Assembly (NCBI GenBank): GCA_002989075.1
Contig: PSQN01000017.1
Location: 1,860,001 to 1,924,000 of the forward strand
Length of the DNA: 64,000 nt
Reading direction: 5' to 3'
Source of the DNA: Arthonia radiata
Lineage: Eukaryota; Ascomycota; Arthoniomycetes; Arthoniales; Arthoniaceae
Positions 1 through 9,709 of this stretch are shown here, piece after piece. Under the pieces are notes generated by a model. That model saw nothing but the letters and a program-made list of their open reading frames with translations, was not told the DNA's origin and did no database searches. Both the position numbers and the translations under genes were made by a program. How positions within the stretch are numbered: the stretch's first letter is position 1; every line of letters begins with the position of its first letter.

Positions 1-28
1 CTCCATCTACAGACTTCCCACATTGTCT

Positions 29-754
29 TCAAACATCTTTGTCCAGTCGAAGGTCAATAAAGTCTGGCTCTTCATCCTCCTCCTCCTCCTCCTCCCCATC
101 ATCGATGACCCCACCCAACGTGAAGAACATCTTGGCACCCGCCGCAAACCCGGTGCCGCGGACATCGGAAGTCATAGCATCACACTCGTCGTAATAAAAG
201 ATCCCACAATGCAGGCAGAACAACGCCAAGAAGATGAACAGAAGACCCATCACATTCGCGTACCCTCTGCAAGCCCATTCATGGTCGGAAATCCCACTAA
301 TAAAAGGATAACTCGGCGTGAATCTCGCAGTCAGCGACGAAGACATTGCTTTCGATTCCTCCATCCTGTTCAGTGTTTCAGCCGAGATTGTATAGTCGTT
401 GTGGGACGATTCGCGGCTGCTTATTGAGCTTGTTGTTCGCAGCACTTCAGTCTCGTGTGATGAGCTCCGACCATCTTTTAAGGCCTTTGACTGGGTCAAC
501 AGACTTGGTCGGTATTGGTACACGCTGGTCAAGCGAAAGGCGTCACCGTAACGGCGATAGTGACCGCGGCAGGTCATGAGGGAGGTAGATTTGCGCTGGA
601 AGGCAGTACGGCGTTTGCGAAGGATCACGCGCTGTTGTCTGGCCATTTTGGTATGGGATTGAGTTAGTAGTGTTGGTTGCGCTGGAGAAGGCGTGCTTGA
701 GAGTTTCATGATTGAAAAGGGCTTTGTGGAAGAGGGTGTCAGAGCATCTGCCAT
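29..754 (-). CDS. Hypothetical membrane protein with acidic tail (array member 1)
   Basis: I do not recognise this 241-residue protein. It starts at an ATG and has no visible intron. Residues 1-160 are polar, rich in Ser, Thr and Arg, and look disordered. A strongly hydrophobic segment follows at about 165-190, then a short loop with the acidic patch YYDECDAM, a second weaker hydrophobic stretch ending in LGGV, and a tail with a run of Glu/Asp (residues about 218-232). The helix, Asp-containing loop, helix, (L)G-x-x-(D)G layout recurs in the three small proteins that follow on the same strand, so I read it as the long member of a tandem family. The acidic run is encoded by a CTC/CCT-type microsatellite near positions 80-103. 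Function is unknown; the membrane location is inferred from hydrophobicity only. Confidence 0.6.
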   Translation of the reverse strand: MADALTPSSTKPFSIMKLSSTPSPAQPTLLTQSHTKMARQQRVILRKRRTAFQRKSTSLMTCRGHYRRYGDAFRLTSVYQYRPSLLTQSKALKDGRSSSHETEVLRTTSSISSRESSHNDYTISAETLNRMEESKAMSSSLTARFTPSYPFISGISDHEWACRGYANVMGLLFIFLALFCLHCGIFYYDECDAMTSDVRGTGFAAGAKMFFTLGGVIDDGEEEEEEDEEPDFIDLRLDKDV

Positions 755-908
755 GTCTGTCTGAGCGTCTGCAGGCTTTTCTGAAAACCCTCGCAGAACG
801 TGACGTTTTCAGAAGGTATTGCTCATGCTCGTGGAGAGACGTCTATCTTCATCTGGAAGATCCTGGCAGCAAGATCATCCTTTGCGCCGTCCCCGTTCAC
901 CTAGGGTC

Positions 909-1232
909 CTAATCCGGGAAGAACTCATCACCATCCACCCATCCCAACATAATCATGTACTGTCTGGCGAAGTACCCATACGCCACTGCAAATGTGACAC
1001 ATGCTGACATGCGATCAAACGCATCGTTGACGGCGTAATACAGGGTAAGTGCCAAAAGCAGTACCCACCCCAGAATGGCGACCCAAGTAAGAAATGCGAC
1101 GAACAGGCGAGTCTTTGGACGTCCCGCAAATTGATCGATCATGGGTGCCTGCTCGATTTCGTCCATTGTTGCGTCTTGTTGTTGATCTGGCGGCGCAGGC
1201 GCGCCGGGAGGCTCGTGATAGATGTGATCCAT
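909..1232 (-). CDS. Small two-helix membrane protein (array member 2)
   Basis: A 107-residue single-exon protein of unknown function. The first 45 residues are polar and Pro/Gln/Asp-rich. Two hydrophobic segments follow, about 46-68 and 74-95, separated by a short loop with NDAFDR, and it ends LGWVDGDEFFPD. The same plan (helix, loop with Asp, helix, G-W/V then acidic end) is seen in the neighbours at 29-754, 1630-1875 and 2232-2549, all on the minus strand with 150-400 bp between them. This suggests an old tandem duplication that has diverged strongly. ATG start; the ORF is short, so its reality rests on the shared architecture. Confidence 0.55.
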   Translation of the reverse strand: MDHIYHEPPGAPAPPDQQQDATMDEIEQAPMIDQFAGRPKTRLFVAFLTWVAILGWVLLLALTLYYAVNDAFDRMSACVTFAVAYGYFARQYMIMLGWVDGDEFFPD

Positions 1233-1629
1233 TTGATTAGTTTCGGGGTGCTTGCTGTGAATGGTATTGGATTTGACTGCGTAGGATATATGCAGTGAGG
1301 TGCTTCGCTCTTCGGTATATTTGGAGCGTACTAAGAGTTGTGGAAGCTTTCGTCAATCATGACGACCATCTAGTGGAGTGCAGGCGCTGAGGTTGGGAAG
1401 TCGCAAGAAGTGACAAACCCTTCACTTACGGAGGCGCACGTCAAACTACGCTAGTCAACAGGACGTCACAAGTCTTGCAACCATCTGATCAAGCGCATCG
1501 CGTCCTCGTTCTTAATAGCATGTCACTAATTAATGCCGAACACTTCGTCCAGCCGCAGTAGCCTCACCTTTCAGTCTCCTCTTGACGTTGACAGAGAACA
1601 GGGCCTCGCCAGCGTGTTCAGCGAATCTC
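1233..1629. other. Intergenic spacer in the membrane-protein array
   Basis: About 400 bp between two array members. It presumably holds the promoter of the 909-1232 gene. I see no further ORF, RNA gene or repeat. Confidence 0.4.
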
Positions 1630-1875
1630 CTACATCCCCCAACCCGGCAACTCGTGCCCTTCAGCCCACCCGGCAGATATCATCCAAAAACATACCCCGA
1701 GACCCACAAGCACAGCAAGCCAACTCGCTGTTATCATGTCTTCGTACCAATCGTTGAGTGCGCAGTACACGGTCCGCAGGCAGAACCAGGTAAGCAGTCC
1801 GACAGTGAGACATGCCATGACCTTGGCAATGCGGACCTGGGGGTTGTTAGGCAGATGTGGTGGTAAATCAGCCAT
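1630..1875 (-). CDS. Small two-helix membrane protein (array member 3)
   Basis: An 81-residue single-exon protein with a short polar N-terminus (about 16 residues) and two hydrophobic helices (about 17-36 and 47-66) joined by a loop with NDWYED. The end, GWAEGHELPGWGM, echoes the G-W-x-x-G-(D/H)-E ending of array member 2. No known family is recognised. Same strand and size class as its neighbours. An overlapping plus-strand ORF is Pro/Ser-rich and looks like a shadow. Small size keeps confidence moderate. Confidence 0.5.
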   Translation of the reverse strand: MADLPPHLPNNPQVRIAKVMACLTVGLLTWFCLRTVYCALNDWYEDMITASWLAVLVGLGVCFWMISAGWAEGHELPGWGM

Positions 1876-2231
1876 CGGACTGGTTCGCTAAGCAGCGTTG
1901 GTGTTGTGGACGATCTGGAAAGAGACAGTGACGATCCTAAAGGGCCGCAATTGATGCTGCTGCTGGTCTAAGAACTCGAGTTGTCAACCCAGTGTCTCAG
2001 CTGCTCAAAGGCAAAGGCTGAATTCGAATGGACGGTAGTTGCCTGGCTTAGAATACTGCCGTTTCGGATTGCTAAGGGAAGTCTCGAGCCAGCAACATGT
2101 GTTTTTGGTTTGTTTCAAAGCCAGCAAGCTTCCAATAGAAGCGTCAACTAGCAAAAGCGTACAAAGTGCAGTCGCCATTCTCCAATCGCACCTACCTCAT
2201 GCTGAATTTTCGCATATGGGAAGCGGCGTCA
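1876..2231. other. Intergenic spacer in the membrane-protein array
   Basis: About 355 bp upstream of array member 3 and downstream of member 4. Nothing beyond probable promoter and 3' sequence is seen. Confidence 0.4.
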
Positions 2232-2549
2232 TCAAAACCTGTCTCCATCAGGTGCAGTGTCTATCAATACGCGCAACCAGATCCAGTCCCCATTCCAGTA
2301 CTGTAACCCCAGCATGAATGTCATAAAAACCACCAAAAACGCTATGAACACAGCTTCGATTTGAAGTATATTAGTGTTGGACTGTCCTATGCTGAACATG
2401 CCGGTGAGGTAGTCGATTACCGCACCAAAAAGCATGATGATACCCGTGAGATAGCAGCAATGTTTCATAATGCGCTGTTCGTCATCCGCGGTGAGTGCAG
2501 GCATGATGTTGAAGTGTTGCTGAAATATCTGTCGGTAGTCCGTATGCAT
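2232..2549 (-). CDS. Small two-helix membrane protein (array member 4)
   Basis: A 105-residue single-exon protein. Residues 1-30 are polar. Two long hydrophobic stretches (about 31-52 and 66-86) flank a loop with SIGQSNTN, and the second is followed by LQYWNGDWIW, the counterpart of the LGWVDGDE ending of member 2. The function is unknown. Position, strand and architecture tie it to the other small membrane proteins here. The start ATG at 2549 is the first in frame. Confidence 0.5.
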   Translation of the reverse strand: MHTDYRQIFQQHFNIMPALTADDEQRIMKHCCYLTGIIMLFGAVIDYLTGMFSIGQSNTNILQIEAVFIAFLVVFMTFMLGLQYWNGDWIWLRVLIDTAPDGDRF

Positions 2550-2750
2550 GTGATTTGCGCTAACTGCTCTTCTTCCGCCTTTACTGTGATCGAGACGTGT
2601 TTCTCAGGGCGTGTGCTGCTGATTCCCAGAAGAGAAAGAGTGTGTTTGAGAACTACTGATGAAAGACGCGGACCTTCAGAGCACTGCCTTGGCGCCCGCT
2701 GCTTTGAGACCACTCATATTCCCATCGAATGGACCAGCTAAACAGTCGAC

Positions 2751-3013
2751 TCACTCATTCGACAGCGACAACGCCTCAGATCCGATATCTGCCATCGGAA
2801 ACCAAGCCGGCGGTTGCATCCAGTCTCCAATTACCGTCTCGAGCTTGGCGACGAAGATCAAGAGCGCTGCGCCTACGCTCGCGTTCGTCAATCTGGCATC
2901 ATGAAGATGCCAGCGTAAAGGACGCACAGCGCCAACCTGGTGGTCAAGGTTACGGCAACAAGGCGGGAGTATTGAATTATGAGAAGAATGGTGTCATCCT
3001 GGACCGGAGGCAT
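2751..3013 (-). pseudogene. Possible fifth array member, split between two frames
   Basis: On the minus strand an ATG at 3013 opens a 41-codon frame ending in a hydrophobic segment (LALCVLYAGIFMM-PD). An overlapping frame then continues with ASVGAALLIFVAKLETVIGD, a second helix followed by WMQPPAWF, and stops at 2751. Together the two frames show the helix, loop, helix, GDW layout of the neighbouring array members. I found no GT-AG intron of normal length joining them, so this is either a frameshifted relic or a mis-read junction. Plus-strand ORFs over the same bases are also open, which lowers confidence. Confidence 0.3.
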
Positions 3014-3372
3014 CGTGTTGAGATTGTTCCGAGTGGCTTCCAAAGTGTGGTCTCGCTGCTTCTATCTGCTGCGTGGACACTATTTGTGTGGTTGGAGATG
3101 GCGCGGTTGACTTCTGGTAGCAGCAATAGTCAATATGTGTGAAAGGTTGTGTGCTCGAGAGAAGAAGGAGAGCCTGTCTATGTGTACCATACGGCGTGTC
3201 AGAGCATGACAACTACATATTTGCCAATCAGCAAGCTCACGGACCAGCACGGTTCTGGACAATGATAGACGATCAATAATCACAATTGCATGCGTTCATC
3301 ATACGTACCAAAAGGGGTATCAATGCGTGTCGTCCATCATCCACGTCATGACCGTACGAAGCCGTTTCCTCG

Positions 3373-6300
3373 TCAATGCCCAGCGCTACCAGAAGACTCG
3401 CCAGTCTTCTGCTTTCGCATCTCCTCTTCAGCCTGACTCTGCTTGAGCACATATCTCATGACAATTTCCTCTTCATCGAATTCTTTCTGGCGCTCCGCAG
3501 AATCCTTTTCATGATGCTCAAGCGATTCTGTCATGGCGCGCTTCAGCTGCGCTTCGTGGTCATCACCAGCACCCGGTGATGTCGCAGACTTCTGAGACTC
3601 AGTAATAGCACGTTGCAGATCTTCATCGTGCTGCGAAGAGACTGAGTGCGATTCGGTGATTGCGCGCTCCAAATCAGCATCATGAGTGTCAGAGTCGGGC
3701 GCACCGGACGCCGTGTTACCGTCCTTCGCCTTCGATTTGCGATCGACAACGCTGTTACCTCGACTGAGATCGCCCCTGTGCGCGTCTGCCAGGCTAGACT
3801 GAATTGCTTGCTCCAATGCTCGCGTATCCGCACCACGCTTCTTCGCGTCTTCCAATTCAAGCACACTAGCACGAATAGCCTTCTCAATGGCCTCATCCTG
3901 TTCCTTGTTGCCCGTGCTCGTCTCACGGACAGACTGCCTGATTGCCTCCTCAAATGCGGGATCTTCAAAGCCAGACAGTGTCGTTGTGCCATCGCCCTGA
4001 GGCATCTTGCCCCTTGCCACTGTGTCATGTATTGCGCCTGTCCGCTCGTTTGCAGGCTCTTCGTCTCTTGTCGCGATCTCATCTGGATTCAAATTTTGAG
4101 CATGTCTCAACGGATGCGCAGCGGGTGTTGGCTCTCTTTCAGGGGTTCTGTCCTTCGCAGCGCTATTCGAGCGTGAGCGAGTGCGCACATCTCGATACCG
4201 ACCCTTGATCTCTTGCATCTTCTCCTCTCCGACCTTCTTTTTCTTCTTGATATCGTTTCTGACGTCGTCCCAGTCTTTAATGAGCTGGCTGTACTCTTCG
4301 GAGCTCGCGCTGTGCATCTCGTCATAACCTTGTGCCGTTCGGGCGGCTATAAGGTAGCCCTCGACGCTGGGTCCAAAACGATTGCGTATTTCGCGGTACA
4401 TTCCTTGAGCGGCAAATCCAGGGATCCCCCAGAAAGCGGCGCCTGGTTTGAGCGCGATACCACCTATACCCTTGCCAAATCCTTTGACGAAGCCAGCAGC
4501 ACCTTCTTTCTTTGCACCGCGAAGGGGCTGCGTGACAAGCCCAGTGATGCCATCGTAGAGACCAAACCCGAACTCTTTGCCAGCAGCCCTGAGGCCTGAC
4601 TGAAGATTTGTGATCTTCTCTGGCTTTCTCACCGTATCATCACCATACAGCTTAGGCGCATTGTGAAACCCCTTGGCGAGCGCGAGTGTGAAGTCAAGAG
4701 GGGACTTGACGCCAGCTTCCGTAAAGCGCCAGGCGCCCTTCCCAGTGGACAAGAGTGTGTCGATGTCTTCCGAGTTGAATTTGAAGGGCTTCTGTTTTTC
4801 CGCTTTGCCTGTCTGCTGCTGCGCTGCTGCGAATTCCATCATTTTCTGGGCTGCAGAAGCTTCCTCGGTAGATCGCACTGAGCTGCTAGAAGACACCGAA
4901 GAAGAGCGTCGGTGACGAGTCTCCACAGCTTGAAGCGCATCTGAACGTGCAGACTTGAGCTCGGCTGAGGAGATGCTCTGAGAATCTGACCGTGAATGTG
5001 TTGGCGTGCTCGATTGCGAGGACTGTTGGCCACTCTGATTGCTTTGCGCGCCTGGTGACTTTTGGTCTTCGCCAGTCTTGCGTGCGTTCGGATGGATCTT
5101 CAGCGCTTTGAGAGTGGCGACGGGCATATCCGCAATGCCCATTGCCATACTGCCCATCGTACCGATCAGTGCACTAGCGCCCCCAGTAATAGGATCCCAC
5201 GGTCCCTCGTCAAGATTGAGTTCCTGAGGTTGGTATAGCTTCAGATCTTTGAAGTCGAGCAATCGTTCATGGGCCAATACTGTAGCTGCAAAAGCGCTGA
5301 GTCGAAAGTCAGTCCGCCGAATGCGCCACGCAGCTGCCCTGTTTGGTGACAATTGACAGCGCATGTGGTCAATGTCCAATTGCCCATGAAAGCTTTCAGC
5401 TCCCATCTCACATCCACGCTCTTTACTGATCTTCGCACTCATTTCTTTCGCCTTCTCGACACAGCTTGGTGACACGGCCTCGTTGATGGCAGCTGCAAGC
5501 GCATCCGCGGTCAACTGTTTTGACGCAATTGGTGCAGGTCCTGCCCCAGCCTTATGCACCATGGCACCCCAGAAGGGTTGATCGCCGCTAGATTGAGTCA
5601 GTAAACTTGTAGTCGAAGCGGCGGGGACAGCACTTACAAAAATGGGACAATGACGGTGGGAACACCAGCAGCGATACCTGCGGCGGTCGTACCAGCGCCA
5701 CCGTGGTGAACCACGGCGGATACATGCTTGAAGAGCCAGTCATGGGGGACGTTGCCCAGCATGAACACATTTTCAGGTACACCCATATCTTCTGCTCCAA
5801 ATCCGCCCCAGCCTTTTGATACCAGAGCGCGCTGTCCAGTCTGCTTGACTGCTTCGAAGATAAGATTGGTCATGCCGTTAGGGTCATCGACCACAATAGA
5901 CCCGAAGCCGATATAAACGGGTGGTGATCCAGCGTCCAGGAATGCCTTGAGGTCAGCCTCAGGTGTAAAGTCGCCGGCCAAGTTCAAGAAGTAGAAGCCA
6001 GATATTGAGATGTGTTCTTGCCAGTCACGAGGCTTTGGGATGAGCGCTGGCGACCAGCAATAAGTGTAAGGGATCTTGAGTCGAGCAAGCATTCCGGGCG
6101 CCCACTGCAGGCTGATAGGATCCAGTCCAAGGCTCTTGCGCCTGAATCGGTTGATCACATCTCCTAAGCCCTGCCAAGTCATCATATCCACCAACGCGTA
6201 AGACATGAAGTTCGTCATGCTAGCATCGGCGTTTGATGATTGAATGTTGGCCAATGGATGAGGGAAAGATTGTGTCGGCGACCAAGGCATACTGCAAGCT

Positions 6301-7292
6301 GTCAGCCCATCGTTTCCCGAGCAAATGACCTTTGAGTTCTCGCGTACGTGAACATCATATGCAGAGGTATGCCGAGCTTCTCGGCACAGTGCACATGCGC
6401 GAAGCTTGGAGGATTGGCGATGATAGCATCAGCGACAAATGGCTTCGACTGAGCCTCCATACCGATACCGCTGTCGACCGATGACCAGTCGTCAATGGTT
6501 TCATCAGAAGCTTCGGGCCCCGTTCCGTCACCAGACTCAATGCAAGACCGCCAGCAACCTTTCACCATTGTCCCTATCTCCCGGCGTCGGTGCCCAACAT
6601 CGCCTGATCTCAGGGTGTCGAAGCCCGGCATTAGACCTGGGTTCTTCACCATGAAGGCCATGAGCTCCGAAGGATCACCTCCAATGCTGAAGAACTCAAG
6701 GCCGTTGCTGCCCACAAAATCCCTAAACACCGGATGAGTAGCAAGTCGGACGCGATGGCCATACTCGTCCTTGAGAACTTTGCCAAGCGCAACAAACGGC
6801 TGCACATCACCTCGAGAGCCCACAACATGGATGACAACGTTGAGCTTGGGAGGTCTGGACCTATCCGCACGCCGGCCCAACGCGGGTGGGACATACGGTC
6901 CCTCGGACGGGCCTTGTTGCCGCTTCAAGGCGTTATGGAAGAGATTGGATAGGTTGTTACCCTTCTGATTGATGTGAATGTTGACACGGCCGTCCTCTTT
7001 GTCATATAGTTAGTACAAAACAACGAGGACCGCAGACAATATACCGACCTGCGACATCTGCGTGAGTGCCCATGTCCATCTGCTCATCCTCGACATGGCC
7101 ATATATCTCGCCATAGGCAGGTGGCTGTTCTTCATCCGCGTGGTCCGAAGCAACAGGAAAGGAGTCATGCTGCGGTTGGTTCTGGGGTAAAGGGTCATCA
7201 ACTGGTTCGACATGGACAGCAGGAGGGTTCAATGTCGAAGTTGAATGTACCGAAGATTGGTCATCATCTCGTGCCGCATGTTTCTCCGTCAT
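3373..7292 (-). CDS. Sterol glucosyltransferase-like protein with VPS13-like region, UIMs and PY motif
   Basis: Four exons, minus strand: 7292-7049, 6996-6348, 6291-5638 and 5587-3373 (introns 52, 56 and 50 bp), giving 1253 residues. Order: a PPAY motif (57-60) in an acidic N-terminus; a GT1-fold N-domain opening with VGSRGDVQPF (about residue 135); the nucleotide-sugar half with HHGGAGTTAAG (about 491) and GDQPFWG across the last junction, as in UDP-glucose:sterol glucosyltransferases (ATG26/UGT80 type); a Gly-rich region at about 845-920 (GLVTQPLRGAKK...GFGKGIGG) resembling the C-terminal part of VPS13/ATG2 proteins; then about six short helices of the ubiquitin-interacting type (E-x2-A-I-x2-S) between about 1055 and 1235. 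No PH or GRAM domain as in classic ATG26. Likely role: lipid glucosylation at a membrane, perhaps ubiquitin-linked; the acceptor is unknown. Confidence 0.88.
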
Positions 7293-7724
7293 GATGGCTA
7301 CTTCCCGATGATAATTCTGGACAGGTCGGTCCTTGCGCTTGGCAGGTAGTAGACGCTCTTCCTAGATGGGATGATGAAGCGGCGGGCTTGTGAGCTCTGT
7401 TGAGGACGCTGTACGAAAAGCAAGTTGGGGCATCACGATTGCTCTTAGTGATTCTTCAAACACCTTGCATGGGTGAGGACTGACGCGTTCGCACGTCCAG
7501 CGAACCAAGTTTCAGATGAGGCTAGGTTGCCAAATTGGCGGCCGGGCCTGTTTCGCTCAATCACATGTCAAATCAAAAATTACTCTAAACGGCTCATCTT
7601 CAGGGGCCACTTCAAGATCCGCTAGCCGCCTTTGTCTTTTTGGCATCGTCGAGTGATCCTTTTAATAATGTCGTCGACGGTGTGACAACGTCGTGAACGT
7701 ATCAAGCTAGTCTCAGTCTTCAAC
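7293..7724. promoter_or_regulatory. Divergent promoter region, glucosyltransferase-like / DCAF4-like
   Basis: The 432 bp between two head-to-head start codons must hold both promoters. No clear TATA box or repeated operator stands out. Confidence 0.5.
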
Positions 7725-9530
7725 ATGAATGGTCGCGAGATTCCAGGCTTCTACTATGGTGCGTCTCATTCCTCCATTATACATTCAATCGCCAACACAA
7801 TCATAGATACAGACAAGAACAAGTATTTCCGGATCCAGCCAGACCACCTTGCCACCCCAAGCAATCTTCACTCGAAATCTCATATTCGAGAGATACAGGA
7901 AAACTCAAAGCGACGCCGTGTCGAGGCCGAGGCTTTCCTGCGTACAGCTCGCGAACGCGTGCGCCGTCCTACCCTACTAACAGGTAAAGACGCCTCGAGC
8001 GCCGCCTTTCGAACCGAGACCGGAGGTATACGAGCAGCCACGAGTGAGAGATTCGTGGGCGCTTTCGTTGATGGACTGGAGTGTCGTGTGCCGACGTTGT
8101 GCAATAACGACCCTTCTCGGCCTATTCGGCTGTATGTAGAGAAAGACCAGATTGATGCGGTTTGGTAAGTCATCCACCCTCATCCTCACTTTATTACTTG
8201 ATCTCTCTCCTCTCTTCGCTTGCCTATGCGGCTATACTAAGATTCCACAACAACCGCTCCTTCACCCAGCCCTAACATCGCCAGCTACGATGCTACCACC
8301 GCCACCACCTTCTCCTCACGCGAACAGTCCTGGGCCATAGGCAGCCACCACATGCTCTACACCGACCAAACCATCCTTTCTCGCTCTATCATAGAGCCCG
8401 TCAATCTGACAACTTTCACGTTCGCCGACGAAAGCGACCCCATTAACCCCATCCCGGTGCCTCTCCCAACTAAAAGCGTCAACCAGCACACCCAGTTCGC
8501 CCAAGTGTCCTCACGACCCTCTTCCATGTCCCTCACAGCCTCCCGCGTCCTACTCGTAACCACCTACGGTAATGTCCAGAACGCACAGGTGACCATGCTA
8601 CCCCTCTCCGACCCTGTTTCCCGGCCCCCGCCTCCGCCTAAGGCGCCGGACTGGTGGCCTCGTGCACTTCTGGAGCGGCCGGAAAGCGAGATGCAGATTC
8701 ACTTCACCATGCCCGCGGAGGAAACGCTGTATACATCTTCTCCAAATCAGTTCGTGTCGTCTCAGAACAGCGGGATTGCTGTTTTCGCGGTGGGCGGGAG
8801 TACGAAGACCAGTGTTTACACCTCTGCGCCTGGGTCGTTTGAGTGCTCTGATTCCATGCAGGCGGGCTGTGACGTGCTTACTTGTGATTGGCAGGATGCC
8901 AATGTTCTCGCGTGCGGGACGAGAAAGGGACAGGTGCTGTTGTGGGATACGAGGGTCAGTCCGGCGACGGGGATGGTGCGGCGATTCGGATTGCCGAGAC
9001 CAAAATCACAGCAAAGGACGCGGAGAAGCAGAGGTAAGGGCAAGAGGCATCGGCAAGAAGCTCAGCAAGCGCCGGAAGTACCAGAAGAAGCCGTAACGGA
9101 TCTACACTGCCTGCCTGGACGGTGCCATATCGTGTTGAGAGGTGGACGAGGTACGGCGAGTCTATTCGATTTGAGAATGGTAAGAGATGGATTGAGGAGA
9201 GGCGCGGAGGCTGCGGTGAGCTATGATTGGGATAGCGGATGGCTTGGAGGTGTAAAGAAAGGTTTCAGTGTCAGTGATGAGCTGGGGCTTGTGGTTCTGG
9301 CGGATGAGAGGGGGAGCGTGGGTGTCTTTGGCACGATGTCTGGAGACAGGATAGGTGTGCTGAAGGGTGGTGATAGCAGGAGGCGTGATTCCCTGGAGCA
9401 TAATCAGAGGCATTCTGCTGCTACTGCGACGAACAAAGAAGCGGTTCAGTGCCTGCAGTGGATCGAACGCGAGAGTCAAGACGTCTTGATAGGCGCCCGT
9501 GGCAACAATATCATCGAGTGGGCGTGGTGA
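7725..9530 (+). CDS. DCAF4/WDR21-like WD40 protein
   Basis: Three exons: 7725-7758, 7807-8164 and 8270-9530 (introns 48 and 105 bp), giving 550 residues. The spliced start reads IPGFYYDTDKNKYFRIQ, the conserved opening of DCAF4 (WDR21), a substrate receptor for the CUL4-DDB1 ubiquitin ligase. A basic helix follows. The C-terminal half has WD40 repeats, clearest at CDWQDANVLACGTRKG..VLLWDTR, LHCLPGRCHIVLRGGRG..SLFDLR and LQWIERESQDVLIGARG..IIEWAW. An insert rich in Arg/Lys/Gln separates two blades. It is divergent from the glucosyltransferase-like gene and convergent with SEY1 (about 180 bp apart). The CUL4 role is inferred from family resemblance. Confidence 0.82.
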
Positions 9531-9709
9531 CTAGCAATAAGCGTACAACAACGCTCAAACGACGTAAAAATGTTCATGCAGAGGAGGTTTATGCAGAGGT
9601 TCATGCAGAGCATGTCAGTGATCCGCGCCTACAAAGGCCTGTATATAAGATGTGCCCTCAAACAATGCTCAAGACACCAAGCCATGCCAAAGACATCTCA
9701 TGCCTCGTC

